64,000 bases of DNA from an uncultured Bariatricus sp. (lineage in GTDB: Bacteria; Bacillota; Clostridia; Lachnospirales; Lachnospiraceae), in NCBI GenBank assembly GCA_934307065.1, contig CAKRCD010000003.1:68991-132990 (forward strand). Reading direction: 5' to 3'. Shown here one piece after another: positions 55,070-63,970 of this stretch. Numbering within the stretch: the first letter of the stretch is position 1; the number at the start of each line of letters is the position of its first letter. The position numbers and the translations under genes were made by a program. A model generated the notes under the pieces. That model did no database searches and had not been told where the DNA came from. It saw only the letters and a program-made list of their open reading frames with translations.

Positions 55070-55142
55070 ATTCTCTCCCACTTTCCTTCATCACCATATT
55101 TGGAACACACATTATAACACATTCTGCCACCATTTGGAAAGA

Positions 55143-56021
55143 CTATTCAATATTCTGTATCTGTTCACGTACTTTTTCAATTTCTGTTTTCAGAGTAATG
55201 GCATGATTAGAAACAGTCAAATCATTCGCTTTGGATAAAATGGTATTTGCCTCACGGTTCATCTCCTGTGCGATGAAGTCAAGTTTTCGGCCGATTCCTT
55301 CTGCAACTTCCAGCGTATCCTTCATATGCTTGATGTGGCTCTTCAATCTTACCACTTCTTCATCTGTACAAATCTTGTCTGCAAACAAAACAATCTCAGA
55401 GGCCATTCTGCTCTCATCTATCTGTGTATCTGCAAGCAGTTCACGTACTTTTGTTTCCAGCTTTTCTCTGTATTCAGTGACAATCTGCGGGGAGCGTTCT
55501 TCGATAAGAGCAACCGTTTCAAGCATTCCATCCAGTTTTCCGATAATATCCTGCTTCAGCTGCTCGCCCTCTTTCGTGCGGGTTTCTACAAACTGTCTGC
55601 AAGCACCGTCTAATGCTTTCTGAAGTCCGTTCCACAATTCTTCTTCATTCACGTCCTGCTCTTCCATGGTCAATACTTCCGGACAGCGGGATAATGAATA
55701 CGCATTTACATCACCATTTATACCAAATTCTACCTGCATCTGTTTAAAATAATTCAAGTACTCTGCTGCCAGTGCATGATTATATTTCAGAGAAACCTGT
55801 TCTTCCGACAAGTCTTCATATGTGATAAAAATATCTACTTTGCCTCGTTGTACATAGTCTTTTAACCGGTTGCGGATTGCAGTTTCAAAAAAATTCAACT
55901 TCTTTGGCATACGCATATTCACATCCAGATAACGATGATTCACACCCTTCATCTCAACAGTGAATTTTCGTTCTGCCTCGGACACCTCGCATCGTCCGAA
56001 TCCTGTCATACTTCTAATCAT
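55143..56021 (-). CDS. yicC: YicC family endoribonuclease
   Basis: A 292-residue protein. MIRSMTGFGRCE and VEMKGVNHRYLDVNMRMP at the N-terminus and the C-terminal DFIAQEMNREANTILSKAND are hallmarks of YicC, a family that includes endoribonucleases. It is the first gene of the yicC-gmk-rpoZ-rimO-pgsA-cinA run, with a strong promoter directly upstream. Confidence 0.93.
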   Translation of the reverse strand: MIRSMTGFGRCEVSEAERKFTVEMKGVNHRYLDVNMRMPKKLNFFETAIRNRLKDYVQRGKVDIFITYEDLSEEQVSLKYNHALAAEYLNYFKQMQVEFGINGDVNAYSLSRCPEVLTMEEQDVNEEELWNGLQKALDGACRQFVETRTKEGEQLKQDIIGKLDGMLETVALIEERSPQIVTEYREKLETKVRELLADTQIDESRMASEIVLFADKICTDEEVVRLKSHIKHMKDTLEVAEGIGRKLDFIAQEMNREANTILSKANDLTVSNHAITLKTEIEKVREQIQNIE

Positions 56022-56069
56022 TTGCTTTTCCTCTTCTCATTTGTCATTTTGACGCAAATCTACTTATAT

Positions 56070-56098
56070 AGTATACGGCATTTTCAAAGCCCCGTCAA
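56070..56098 (-). promoter_or_regulatory. Promoter of the yicC-gmk-rpoZ-rimO-pgsA-cinA run
   Basis: TTGACG (56093-56098), 17-bp spacer, TATACT (56070-56075). Confidence 0.82.
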
Positions 56099-56104
56099 CG
56101 CAAG

Positions 56105-56145
56105 AAAAGAGAAGAAACGGAATTTGGCTCCACTTCTTCTCTTTT
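56105..56145 (-). terminator. Terminator after the ABC transporter operon
   Basis: AAAAGAGAAGAA and TTCTTCTCTTTT form a 12-bp A/G-rich stem, 40 bp after the ATPase stop, ending with TTTT on the minus strand. Confidence 0.7.
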
Positions 56146-56184
56146 GTTTATTTCGCTTATCTGGATTCAAGTTCGCACATATGT

Positions 56185-56979
56185 TTACGACAACATCATT
56201 CGGTCATTTGCGAACTCGCTGCCGCTTACTTCTTCGAACTTTTCCAGCAAATCAGCAACCGTCAGATTCTTCTTTTCTTCTCCGGACACATCATAAATAA
56301 TCTGTCCCTCATGCATCATAATCAGACGGTTTCCATAGGTAATGGCATCTTTCATATTATGTGTAACCATCATGGCTGTCAAATGATTTTCCGAAATAAT
56401 TTTCTCTGAGATTTCCAGTACCTTAGCAGCCGTTTTCGGGTCCAGCGCTGCAGTGTGTTCATCCAGAAGGAGCAGCTTCGGGTGTTGCATGGTTGCCATC
56501 AGAAGGGTAATTGCCTGTCTTTGTCCACCGGATAACAGACCAACCTTGGCAGTCAGACGATTTTCCAGGCCCAGATTCAGGGTAGCCAGTAATTCCCGAT
56601 ATTTTTCCCGTTCTTCCTTTCGGATTCCAAGCCGGAGGGTACGTGGTTTTCCTCTTCGTGCTGCCAGTGCCATATTTTCTTCAATCTGCATATCCGCAGC
56701 CGTTCCGGTCATCGGATCCTGAAACACACGTCCAAAATATTTCGCTCTCTTATGCTCCGGAAGATTGGTAATGTCTTCTCCATCTATTAGAATCTGTCCT
56801 TCATCTACGTAGTAAACACCGCTTAACATATTAAGAAGTGTAGATTTTCCTGCTCCATTTCCACCGATGATGGTCACAAAGTCACCGTCATTTAAGGTCC
56901 AGTTGATTCCCCTTAAGGCAGCCTTTTCATTGATGGTTCCCTTATTAAATGTTTTGTGTATATTTTTTATTTCCAGCAT
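56185..56979 (-). CDS. ABC transporter ATP-binding protein
   Basis: A 264-residue ATPase. Walker A IGGNGAGKST (about 38-47), Q-loop GRVFQDP, signature LLSGGQRQAITLL, Walker B LLLLDEHTAALD and the H-loop VTHNM are intact. It lies 18 bp after the permease gene and forms, with the permease and lipoprotein, a transporter of the ABC_sub_bind class; members include tryptophan/tyrosine-type importers (TrpXYZ). The substrate is not determined. Confidence 0.92.
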   Translation of the reverse strand: MLEIKNIHKTFNKGTINEKAALRGINWTLNDGDFVTIIGGNGAGKSTLLNMLSGVYYVDEGQILIDGEDITNLPEHKRAKYFGRVFQDPMTGTAADMQIEENMALAARRGKPRTLRLGIRKEEREKYRELLATLNLGLENRLTAKVGLLSGGQRQAITLLMATMQHPKLLLLDEHTAALDPKTAAKVLEISEKIISENHLTAMMVTHNMKDAITYGNRLIMMHEGQIIYDVSGEEKKNLTVADLLEKFEEVSGSEFANDRMMLS

Positions 56980-56997
56980 AATCTGTTCTCCCTTCTT

Positions 56998-57885
56998 CTA
57001 CGCTCTTCCCTGTTTTGGTCTTATCTGTGCTTTCCAGTAAGGAATACCGAGGAATAAAGCTACAACCAGTGCGGAGAACAGTTTTAAATCGTTGGCATTC
57101 AGACCAAGTCTGAGAACCAGAGTGATTACGATATAGTAAATAATACCGCCAATCACAACTGCGGTCATACGGAGGGCAAAGTTCTTAAAGATTTTTCCGA
57201 AAACAACTTCCCCGATAATAACGGCTGCAAGACCGATTACGATAGCTCCACGACCCATGTTAACATCGGCAAATCCCTGATACTGCGCCAAAAGTGCACC
57301 TGCAAGTGCAACAATTCCATTGGAAATAACAAGTCCCATGATTTTTCTCGTATTCGTATTGATACCGTTAGCTCTCGCCATAGCCGGATTACAACCTGTG
57401 GCACGAATGGAATGTCCCATTTCTGTTCCGAAGAACCAGTATAAAATTGCAATCAGAACTACCACAAAAACAAGTCCCACAATAATGGAACGGGTAATAT
57501 ATCTCAGAGACACAAGTAAATCATAATTCATAACACTTAATGTCTGGTTTGCCTTGTTTCCTAAAATTCTTAAATTCACAGAATAGAGTGCAAGCTGGGT
57601 AAGAATCCCCGAAAGAATTGCCGGAATTCCAAATACCGTATGAAAAATTCCCGTTGCCAGTCCCGCAAGACATCCTGCTAAAACAGCTACCAACATAGCT
57701 ACTTTGATATCCATTCCGCTAATCGTACACATAACAAGAACGGCGCCGCCTGTTCCAAAAGAACCGTCCACCGTTAAATCTGCCAGATCCAGTACACGAT
57801 ATGTAATATAAACTCCAATTGCCATAATTCCCCAGATAATACCCTGGGCCACTGCGCCCGGAAGCGCTGTAAAAAATCCTAACAT
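56998..57885 (-). CDS. ABC transporter permease (branched-chain/TrpY-like class)
   Basis: A 295-residue membrane protein with about eight hydrophobic segments. The GNKANQTLSVMNYD and MARANGINTNTRKIMGLVISN stretches and the glycine-rich LADLTVDGSFGTGGA near the N-terminus match permeases that pair with ABC_sub_bind lipoproteins. It is separated from the lipoprotein gene by a terminator hairpin. Confidence 0.9.
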   Translation of the reverse strand: MLGFFTALPGAVAQGIIWGIMAIGVYITYRVLDLADLTVDGSFGTGGAVLVMCTISGMDIKVAMLVAVLAGCLAGLATGIFHTVFGIPAILSGILTQLALYSVNLRILGNKANQTLSVMNYDLLVSLRYITRSIIVGLVFVVVLIAILYWFFGTEMGHSIRATGCNPAMARANGINTNTRKIMGLVISNGIVALAGALLAQYQGFADVNMGRGAIVIGLAAVIIGEVVFGKIFKNFALRMTAVVIGGIIYYIVITLVLRLGLNANDLKLFSALVVALFLGIPYWKAQIRPKQGRA

Positions 57886-57898
57886 AGTCCCTCTCCTC

Positions 57899-57930
57899 CA
57901 AAAAGGCGGTAGATTTGTTATCCACCGCCT
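57899..57930 (-). terminator. Hairpin between lipoprotein and permease genes
   Basis: GGCGGTGGAT and ATCTACCGCC form a 10-bp stem (one mismatch) followed by TTTTT on the minus strand, 28 bp after the lipoprotein stop. It probably keeps the binding protein more abundant than the membrane subunits. Confidence 0.82.
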
Positions 57931-57958
57931 CTATTTTACTTCTTTTTCTGTCTGTCCT

Positions 57959-58963
57959 TTAGTTGCCTGACATATCAATTGCTTCATAATCTGAAGGTAC
58001 TGTGATATTAAGTGCTGTCGCACGGTCTTCTACATATTTCTTTGTAAGTTCTGTTGCAAACTGGATATCCATATCAGCCGGGTCTTTTCCGTTTACAAGA
58101 ATATCGTAAGCCATTAGACCTGCTTCATATCCGATGCTGTAGTAACTGATAGAAAGTGTAGCTACACCACATCCTTTACAGATTCCTTCTTCACCGGCAA
58201 TAATAGGAATATTAGCAGGAGCTGCAATTTCATTTACTGCTGCTGTTGTAGATGCGATTGTGTTATCAGTAGGAATATAAATACAGTCCACTTCGCTGCA
58301 TGCCTTTGTTGTTACGCTTGCGATTTCATTGGTATCAGCAACCGTGTAGGATTTTACTTCTAAGCCAAGCTTTTCCAGTTCTTCTGTGACTACATCTGCC
58401 TGATATTTAGAGTTTGCTTCTGCTGAGCAGTAAAGCACACCAACTGTCTTTGCATCCGGAAGTAATTCTTTTACCATTGCTGCCTGTTCTGCAAGCGGAG
58501 CTAAGTCTGCTGTACCTGTTACATTGATTCCGGTTTTACCAGTCCAGTCCTTGATATCCAGAGCTGTCGCAAAATCAGTAACAGAGGTTGCCACAATCGG
58601 AATATCGGCTGTAGCTGCCATGGCTGCCTGAAGAGCCGGCGTTGCATTTGCCATAATCAAATCTACATTGTCATTTACAAACTGTGTTGCGATTGTTGCA
58701 CATGTTGCAGAATCACCAGATGCATTCTGTACTTTAATATCTACATTATCTCCAAGTTTTTCTTTCAGAGCATCCTGAAATCCTTCGGTAGCTGCATCTA
58801 AGGCATCATGCTGAACCAGCTGGCAGATACCAATGGTATACTTCTTATCTCCGCCTTCTGACTTGCCATCTGTATTTCCGGAATCACTGCTTCCTCCGCA
58901 GGCTGCAAGTGATACAGTCATTGCTGCTGTCATCATTAATGCTAATATTTTTTTACATTTCAT
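57959..58963 (-). CDS. ABC transporter substrate-binding lipoprotein (ABC_sub_bind)
   Basis: A 334-residue secreted lipoprotein. The signal peptide ends in the lipobox SLAAC with lipidated C22, followed by a serine/glycine-rich linker. The mature part (about 45-330) is a two-domain binding fold (YTIGICQLVQHDALD; VGVLYCSAEANSKY; CIYIPTDNTIAST). It is the first gene of the transporter operon. No T-box was found in its leader, so tryptophan specificity is not supported by regulation. Confidence 0.92.
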   Translation of the reverse strand: MKCKKILALMMTAAMTVSLAACGGSSDSGNTDGKSEGGDKKYTIGICQLVQHDALDAATEGFQDALKEKLGDNVDIKVQNASGDSATCATIATQFVNDNVDLIMANATPALQAAMAATADIPIVATSVTDFATALDIKDWTGKTGINVTGTADLAPLAEQAAMVKELLPDAKTVGVLYCSAEANSKYQADVVTEELEKLGLEVKSYTVADTNEIASVTTKACSEVDCIYIPTDNTIASTTAAVNEIAAPANIPIIAGEEGICKGCGVATLSISYYSIGYEAGLMAYDILVNGKDPADMDIQFATELTKKYVEDRATALNITVPSDYEAIDMSGN

Positions 58964-59034
58964 TTTACTGTTCCTCCCTCCGCTTTGTCACGCGAAAGCG
59001 TTGCACTTCAACGTGTTAAAGCTTTACATCGGTC

Positions 59035-59063
59035 ATTATACCCCTTGTTTCTCTGTTCGTCAA
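59035..59063 (-). promoter_or_regulatory. Promoter of the ABC transporter operon
   Basis: TTGACG (59058-59063), 17-bp spacer, TATAAT (59035-59040). The leader of about 65 bp can form nested hairpins (CTTTGTCACG with CGTGTTAAAG, and CGTTG with CAACG). Confidence 0.82.
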
Positions 59064-59128
59064 CACATTTTCTGGCTTTTCTTTTACACTTTTCTTTTTC
59101 TTTACGTATTTTCTGCTTTCTTTTCCAA

Positions 59129-59157
59129 TTGTTCTTCTTATAAATATTTGCTATACT
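59129..59157 (+). promoter_or_regulatory. rqcH promoter
   Basis: TTGTTC (59129-59134), 17-bp spacer, TATACT (59152-59157) with TG one base before it. The nonamer TGCTATACT is repeated 16 bp downstream, which could give a second start site. Confidence 0.6.
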
Positions 59158-59199
59158 GTATCTGCTATACTAAAAAAATTTGATAAAAGGGGTATAAAT

Positions 59200-60936
59200 A
59201 TGGCATTTGATGGAATCACGGTCGCCGGAATTGTCCACGAATTAAACCAGACAATTCTGAATGGCCGTATCAATAAAATTGCACAGCCCGAAACAGACGA
59301 GCTGCTAATTACAATAAAAACACCCGGTGGACAGAGACGCCTTTGCATTTCCGCAAGTGCTTCTCTCCCACTGATTTATCTGACGGATGAAAACAAACCA
59401 AGTCCTATGACTGCTCCGAATTTCTGTATGCTTCTGCGTAAGTATATTGGGAATGGACGAATTGTGGCAATCACGCAGCCATCTTTGGAACGAATCATTC
59501 ATTTTGACATTGAGCATCTGGATGAGCTCGGAGACTTGTGCCGCAAAACCATGATCGTTGAAATCATGGGAAAGCATAGCAATATTATTTTCTGTAATGA
59601 CAAAGGTATGATTCTGGACAGTATTAAACATGTTTCCTCTCAGATGAGTTCCGTCCGCGAGGTTCTTCCCGGCAGAGAATATTTTATCGCAGACACCACG
59701 CATAAGTTGAATCCACTGGAGGTTTCGGAGGATGCATTTATTCAGGCCTTATGTGAAAAACCGATGAATCTTGGCAAAGCCATTTACAACAGCTTTACCG
59801 GAATCAGTCCTGTGGTCTCGGAAGAAATCTGTGCGATTTCCGGTGTGGATTCGGATATTCCGGCAAAGGATATGGATGCCGATATTCTGGCGCATCTCTA
59901 CCGCCAGTTTACCTATTTCTTTGAAAATGTAAAAAACGGAGCATTTCATCCGGTTATTTATTATGAGGGAAAACTTCCGAAAGAATTTGCTGCGGTTCCA
60001 CTCACTCATTTAGCAGATTACGAAGCGGTTTCTTTCGAATCGATGTCGCAAGTCATCCGTAACTACTACGCTTCTAAGGATACTATTACCCGGATCCGGC
60101 AGAAATCTTCCGACCTTCGCAGGGTTGTGCAGACTGCTTTAGAACGTAACCGCAAGAAATATGATTTGCAGTTGAAACAGATAAAGGATACGGAAAACAG
60201 AGATAAATATAAGGTATACGGAGAACTGCTGCACACTTACGGTTATCAGTTAAGCGGTGGCGAGCGTTCCATGGAAGCGCTCAATTACTACACCAATGAA
60301 ATGATTACCATCCCATTAGACCCGCAGAAAACTGCCATGGAAAATGCGCAGAAATTCTTTGAGAAATATAACAAACAGAAACGGACCTTCGAAGCCCTGT
60401 CCACCTTAATTGAAGAAACCGGAGATGAAATTACCTATCTGGAATCTATCAGCACTGCCCTTGACATTGCACGGACAGAAGACGATTTGACAGAAATCAA
60501 AGAAGAATTGATTGGAACCGGCTATATCCGCAGAAAATTCACGAAAAAGAAAGTGAAGATTACCAACAAACCTCTTCACTTCCTGTCCTCTGACGGTTAC
60601 CATATGTATGTAGGCAAAAACAACCTGCAAAACGAAGAACTTACCTTCCACTTTGCAAATGGAAATGACTGGTGGTTTCATGCCAAAGGTGCACCCGGCT
60701 CCCATGTCATTGTCAAAACAAATGGGGAAGAACTTCCTGACCGTACCTTTGAAGAAGCCGGCAGACTTGCTGCTCATTTTTCCAAAAACTCCGGCTCAGA
60801 AAAAGTGGAAGTTGACTATATAGAAAAGAAACATGTCAAGAAACCAAACGGAAGCAAGCCGGGATTTGTAGTATATTATACCAACTATTCCCTGATGATA
60901 GATTCCGATATTTCCGGGATTCAGGAATTATCATAA
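59200..60936 (+). CDS. rqcH: Ribosome quality control protein RqcH (NFACT family)
   Basis: A 578-residue NEMF/Tae2-type protein that binds stalled large ribosomal subunits and adds C-terminal alanine tails with tRNA-Ala. The NFACT-N domain (1-220) contains MGKHSNIIF near residue 125; a coiled-coil middle follows (about 280-430); the NFACT-R domain near residue 485 has NDWWFHAKGAPGSHVI. Older annotations call such proteins fibronectin-binding. It has its own promoter and is convergent with murI. Confidence 0.94.
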   Translation: MAFDGITVAGIVHELNQTILNGRINKIAQPETDELLITIKTPGGQRRLCISASASLPLIYLTDENKPSPMTAPNFCMLLRKYIGNGRIVAITQPSLERIIHFDIEHLDELGDLCRKTMIVEIMGKHSNIIFCNDKGMILDSIKHVSSQMSSVREVLPGREYFIADTTHKLNPLEVSEDAFIQALCEKPMNLGKAIYNSFTGISPVVSEEICAISGVDSDIPAKDMDADILAHLYRQFTYFFENVKNGAFHPVIYYEGKLPKEFAAVPLTHLADYEAVSFESMSQVIRNYYASKDTITRIRQKSSDLRRVVQTALERNRKKYDLQLKQIKDTENRDKYKVYGELLHTYGYQLSGGERSMEALNYYTNEMITIPLDPQKTAMENAQKFFEKYNKQKRTFEALSTLIEETGDEITYLESISTALDIARTEDDLTEIKEELIGTGYIRRKFTKKKVKITNKPLHFLSSDGYHMYVGKNNLQNEELTFHFANGNDWWFHAKGAPGSHVIVKTNGEELPDRTFEEAGRLAAHFSKNSGSEKVEVDYIEKKHVKKPNGSKPGFVVYYTNYSLMIDSDISGIQELS

Positions 60937-60956
60937 TCATCTTCATCGCAAAACAA

Positions 60957-60988
60957 GGGATTCATTCACGTGGATGTGAATGAATCCC
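60957..60988. terminator. Bidirectional terminator between rqcH and murI
   Basis: GGGATTCATTCAC and GTGAATGAATCCC form a perfect 13-bp stem with a 6-base loop; CCTTTTCTT follows on the plus strand and TTGTTTT on the minus strand. Confidence 0.9.
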
Positions 60989-60994
60989 CTTTTC

Positions 60995-61786
60995 TTATGA
61001 ATACAAATATACCTTATCCAGTTGTCTCATATAATTTTCAATCTCTATAGATTCTTCTTCTGACACTTTCTTACCGGAATAATAATAGGTTACTTTCGGC
61101 TCAGTTTTTTCGTGTTTTTCCTCTCTCTCGATTCCGGTAATCCGAATCAATTGATTTACAGTTCCCTCGTTTCCATCCACAAAATGAATATCCTCCGGAA
61201 AAACTTTCCTGAGTGTCTCTTTAAAATAATTGAAATGAGTACACCCAAGCACTACCGCACTGTAATTTTTCAAATCGAATTTCTTCAATTCTTCCTGCAA
61301 ATACACTTTTACTTCTTCGGAATCAAAGTCTCCACTTTCTGCAAAGCGAACCAGCTTGGGAAGTGGAATCAAATCAACATCATGTTCAACATCTACCCGC
61401 TCCAACAAATTATGAAGCTTGTCCCCTGCTATGGTTACCGGAGTTGCCGCTACCAAAATCCGCTTTCCTGTATCTCCATATAATTCCACTGCCTTTTTCA
61501 CGGCAGGTTCCATGCCTACAATCGGCACCGGATACTGCGCCCGGAATTCTTTCGTCGCAACGCTGGTCGCTGTATTACAGGCAATTAGAATTGCATCTAC
61601 TCCTTCTTTTATCATAAAATCAAAAATAGCTTGAATATATGTCTTAATCTCTTCTACACTTTTTTCTCCATATGGAACATGAGCCTCATCTGCATAATAG
61701 ATAAATTCTCCATCTGGTATTTTCTTCATCGCATGATGCAGAACCGATAATCCCCCGATTCCCGAATCAAATATTCCTACTTTCAT
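60995..61786 (-). CDS. murI: Glutamate racemase
   Basis: A 263-residue cofactor-independent racemase supplying D-glutamate for peptidoglycan. The two catalytic cysteines are in IACNTATSVA near residue 70 and LGCTHFNYF near residue 180; VGIFDSGIGGLSVLH opens the protein. An extended -10 promoter (TGCTATAAT, TATAAT at 61826-61831) lies just upstream. Confidence 0.96.
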   Translation of the reverse strand: MKVGIFDSGIGGLSVLHHAMKKIPDGEFIYYADEAHVPYGEKSVEEIKTYIQAIFDFMIKEGVDAILIACNTATSVATKEFRAQYPVPIVGMEPAVKKAVELYGDTGKRILVAATPVTIAGDKLHNLLERVDVEHDVDLIPLPKLVRFAESGDFDSEEVKVYLQEELKKFDLKNYSAVVLGCTHFNYFKETLRKVFPEDIHFVDGNEGTVNQLIRITGIEREEKHEKTEPKVTYYYSGKKVSEEESIEIENYMRQLDKVYLYS

Positions 61787-61940
61787 ATGACACCTACTTT
61801 AATTTTATCCTGAAAATGATACCTCATTATAGCATATTTCAGTTAAAATAACCAGTTATTCGAGAAATAGCAGGTTTTACTGGATTACTGGCATTCATCC
61901 ACCTTTATTCTATATTTGTCTTAACTGTCAATTTTGCAAA

Positions 61941-61972
61941 AAAGGAATTCACTCTTTTAAGCGAATTCCTTT
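61941..61972 (-). terminator. Terminator after the Rpn-type nuclease gene
   Basis: AAAGGAATTCGCT and AGTGAATTCCTTT pair (12 of 13) and are followed by TTT on the minus strand, 30 bp after the stop. The rest of 61787-62002 holds the murI promoter and no gene. Confidence 0.8.
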
Positions 61973-62002
61973 ACCACAAAATATATTATGCTTTTTACTT
62001 CT

Positions 62003-62893
62003 CTATTTCCAGTATTTCTCAACAAATGATATTATCTTCTCTTTATCCAAGTCAGCGGCCTCTATTAATTTCTTTGTTGCCTCCTCTTTAGATAGTCCCA
62101 AATCATGCATTATTTTTATTGAAGTCTCCAGTCCTTTTGTAAGTCCTAATTTTTCCCCTTCTTCTTTTCCTTCTTCTCTGTCCCAGATTCTTTGTCTTTC
62201 TTCGTCATATTCATATATGCTCATTTTCTTCACCTCTGCTCTATACTTGGTCAGAAAATCTGCCAATATTCCTTCCGCAATACACTCCGTGATTGCTCTT
62301 TCTACTGCATCTTCTATCTTCATCTGCTCTGCATACTCTCTGACCCTTGAAGTGTAGATAACATAATCACTTAAAGTCTTGCATGCATTTACAATGTCAT
62401 TGTTGTATCCCGGATTGATGTTCAATAAAACTGCTTTCAGGTTTAACCATGGTTCTTCTTCCGGAATCTCAAAAGCTTCTGCCAGTTCCAATACTTCTCT
62501 TTCCGGTCTTTCTTCTTTCCCGTTATAGAAAATCAGAAATCTCGGTGATGGAATTGTAATCCTTCTGCTTCCGTATAAGTTCCTGTCCTTTGTCATTTTC
62601 GAATACAAATCCGATACATAAAACAAATACCTAAGTGGAAGATTCGGACTATAAGTAGACTGGTGCTCATACAACGACAACCGGGAATCAATAATAAAAG
62701 AAATATCATTATGCATGGAAAGGTAAATCGCATTTTCCAATGTATTAATTTCCAGTTTCTCCGGGTCTGAATAGTGTGTCCCGTTTACTGCATTATAAAG
62801 TCCTAACAATTCTTCTTTTTCACGGAAAATCATTTCGAATAATCGTGCCTTGTAATCCCGTCTTACATTTGTGTTCTTTTCTTCATTTGCCAT
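62003..62893 (-). CDS. Rpn/PD-(D/E)XK family nuclease-transposase protein
   Basis: A 296-residue protein of the PDDEXK_2/Rpn group (RpnA-like recombination-promoting nucleases or transposase-like proteins). An N-terminal DYKARLFEMIFREKEEL segment leads to NDISFIIDSRLSLYEHQST (about 65-85), with the acidic and E-x-Q residues expected of the nuclease core. The C-terminal half is charged, with REEGKEEGEKLG-type repeats and a DLDKEKIISFVEKYWK end. AGGAGG six bases before the ATG at 62893 fixes the start. A decayed paralogue with the same leader lies at the window end. These genes multiply within genomes and suggest an accessory region. Confidence 0.88.
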   Translation of the reverse strand: MANEEKNTNVRRDYKARLFEMIFREKEELLGLYNAVNGTHYSDPEKLEINTLENAIYLSMHNDISFIIDSRLSLYEHQSTYSPNLPLRYLFYVSDLYSKMTKDRNLYGSRRITIPSPRFLIFYNGKEERPEREVLELAEAFEIPEEEPWLNLKAVLLNINPGYNNDIVNACKTLSDYVIYTSRVREYAEQMKIEDAVERAITECIAEGILADFLTKYRAEVKKMSIYEYDEERQRIWDREEGKEEGEKLGLTKGLETSIKIMHDLGLSKEEATKKLIEAADLDKEKIISFVEKYWK

Positions 62894-63028
62894 AAGCATC
62901 CTCCTTCTGTTGTATATGCAGGAGATATAAATATACTTATAGCTAAAAATCACACAGTAAATACAATTGTATCTATTTTCTTATTCACATCTCACTGCTC
63001 TATTAATTGGTAACAAAGCATTGAGATT

Positions 63029-63254
63029 TCATAAAATAAATAAGACCTTAGAAATGTAGTCCGATTGCGTCTCCGCCAGAATATCAGAAAAATAATGCTT
63101 TCCAATAGAATAGCATATTTTACCATTCAAAACAAGACAGACAATCTATAAAAACCTTGTACTATTTCTCTGTCTGTTTGAAACAACATGCCGCATGCAA
63201 AAATCACGACAATTACGCAAATAAGAAAGATGGATTCTTTTCTTCTTTTTTCAT
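63029..63254 (-). pseudogene. Possible decayed small membrane/lipoprotein gene
   Basis: An AGGAAGG site precedes ATG at 63254. Reading with one extra A in the A-run just after the start gives a basic N-terminus and a membrane helix (ESIFLICVIVVIFACGML), then a hydrophilic stretch ending before a stop. A second one-base shift at a T-run restores another coding-like stretch (NGKICYSIGKHYFSDILAE) to a stop at 63029. It looks like a gene of about 75 codons broken by two homopolymer indels. The rest of 62894-63310 shows no gene; an ATACAATTGTAT palindrome lies near 62961. Confidence 0.35.
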
Positions 63255-63310
63255 ATGCACGACCTTCCTATTGTGTCAAACCACCATTGTATCTCAGCAT
63301 CTGTGTGTTT

Positions 63311-63709
63311 CTAAAATGATTTACCATGTACATATATTAAATAAATGATTACGCATAATAAAGAAACTACAATACCAATATAAAATTCCGGAACCAGTAC
63401 ATAGCTTCTTGCTTTTTCCATATCAATTGGCTGTACACTTCCGTAATTGTAAGCTGTAAAATATGTATATACTTCAGCGATTACTATCCCAAAAAGTCCC
63501 AAAAACCCGCACTTCTTTCTAGTATTACTTGAAAACATATTTCCACATACCCCTACAAAAAATAATATTGTAAAAAAAACACCAATGGGATTAAAAAGAT
63601 TTATAAAACCGGTTATCGCACCAGCCGTTCTACTCCAACCATATTGATTCATTATCATCGGCATAATGCTTAGACAGTATAAACAGAAAAGATTTTTTTT
63701 ATTAACCAT
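63311..63709 (-). CDS. Hypothetical four-helix membrane protein
   Basis: A 132-residue hydrophobic protein with about four membrane segments (approximately 8-25, 38-58, 66-85 and 108-128). No family is recognised. GGAGAGG sits five bases before the ATG. The GC content is low compared with the core genes. It lies between two decayed genes in the accessory end of the window; a small broken membrane gene follows it on the same strand. Whether it is functional is unknown. Confidence 0.6.
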   Translation of the reverse strand: MVNKKNLFCLYCLSIMPMIMNQYGWSRTAGAITGFINLFNPIGVFFTILFFVGVCGNMFSSNTRKKCGFLGLFGIVIAEVYTYFTAYNYGSVQPIDMEKARSYVLVPEFYIGIVVSLLCVIIYLIYVHGKSF

Positions 63710-63739
63710 AACGCCTCTCCAAACTTTATCAAATTCATT

Positions 63740-63970
63740 CTATTTCCAATATTTTTCGACTGTAGACTGCGCCTCTTCTTTACTCAAATCAAACGCATCC
63801 ATTAACTTCATCACTGCTTCGTCCTTCGGAACAGACAGGTCGTACATTATTTTTGCAGATGCATCTATTCCTTTGGTTAGACCCTTGATTAGGCCAATTC
63901 TTTCGCCTTCTTCTTTCCCAATCTCTTTTCCTTATTCTCTGTCCCAGATTCTTTGTCTTTCTTCGTCATA
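63740..63970 (-). pseudogene. Rpn-type gene remnant (internal deletion and nonsense codon)
   Basis: The minus-strand frame reads YDEERQRIWDRE, a TAA stop (63932-63934), then GKEIGKEEGERIGLIKGLTK and onward to a final VEKYWK and stop at 63740. This matches the C-terminal part of the intact Rpn-type protein encoded at 62003-62893. The stop is one base change from the GAA present there. Directly upstream, the leader (AGGAGGATGC, TGCAGG) matches that of the intact gene, so about 210 N-terminal codons have been deleted while the leader remains. Confidence 0.8.

Noticed and set aside
58964-59040. T-box in the leader of the TrpX-like lipoprotein gene
   Set aside because: No AGGGTGGAACCGCG-type conserved T-box element or antiterminator is present.
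62961-62972. ATACAATTGTAT palindrome upstream of the Rpn gene as an operator
   Set aside because: Twelve AT-rich bases are too short in this very AT-rich region to support a claim.
63157-63348. Plus-strand 63-codon frame in the accessory region
   Set aside because: No ribosome binding site, no recognisable features, and it is antisense to the decayed membrane gene.
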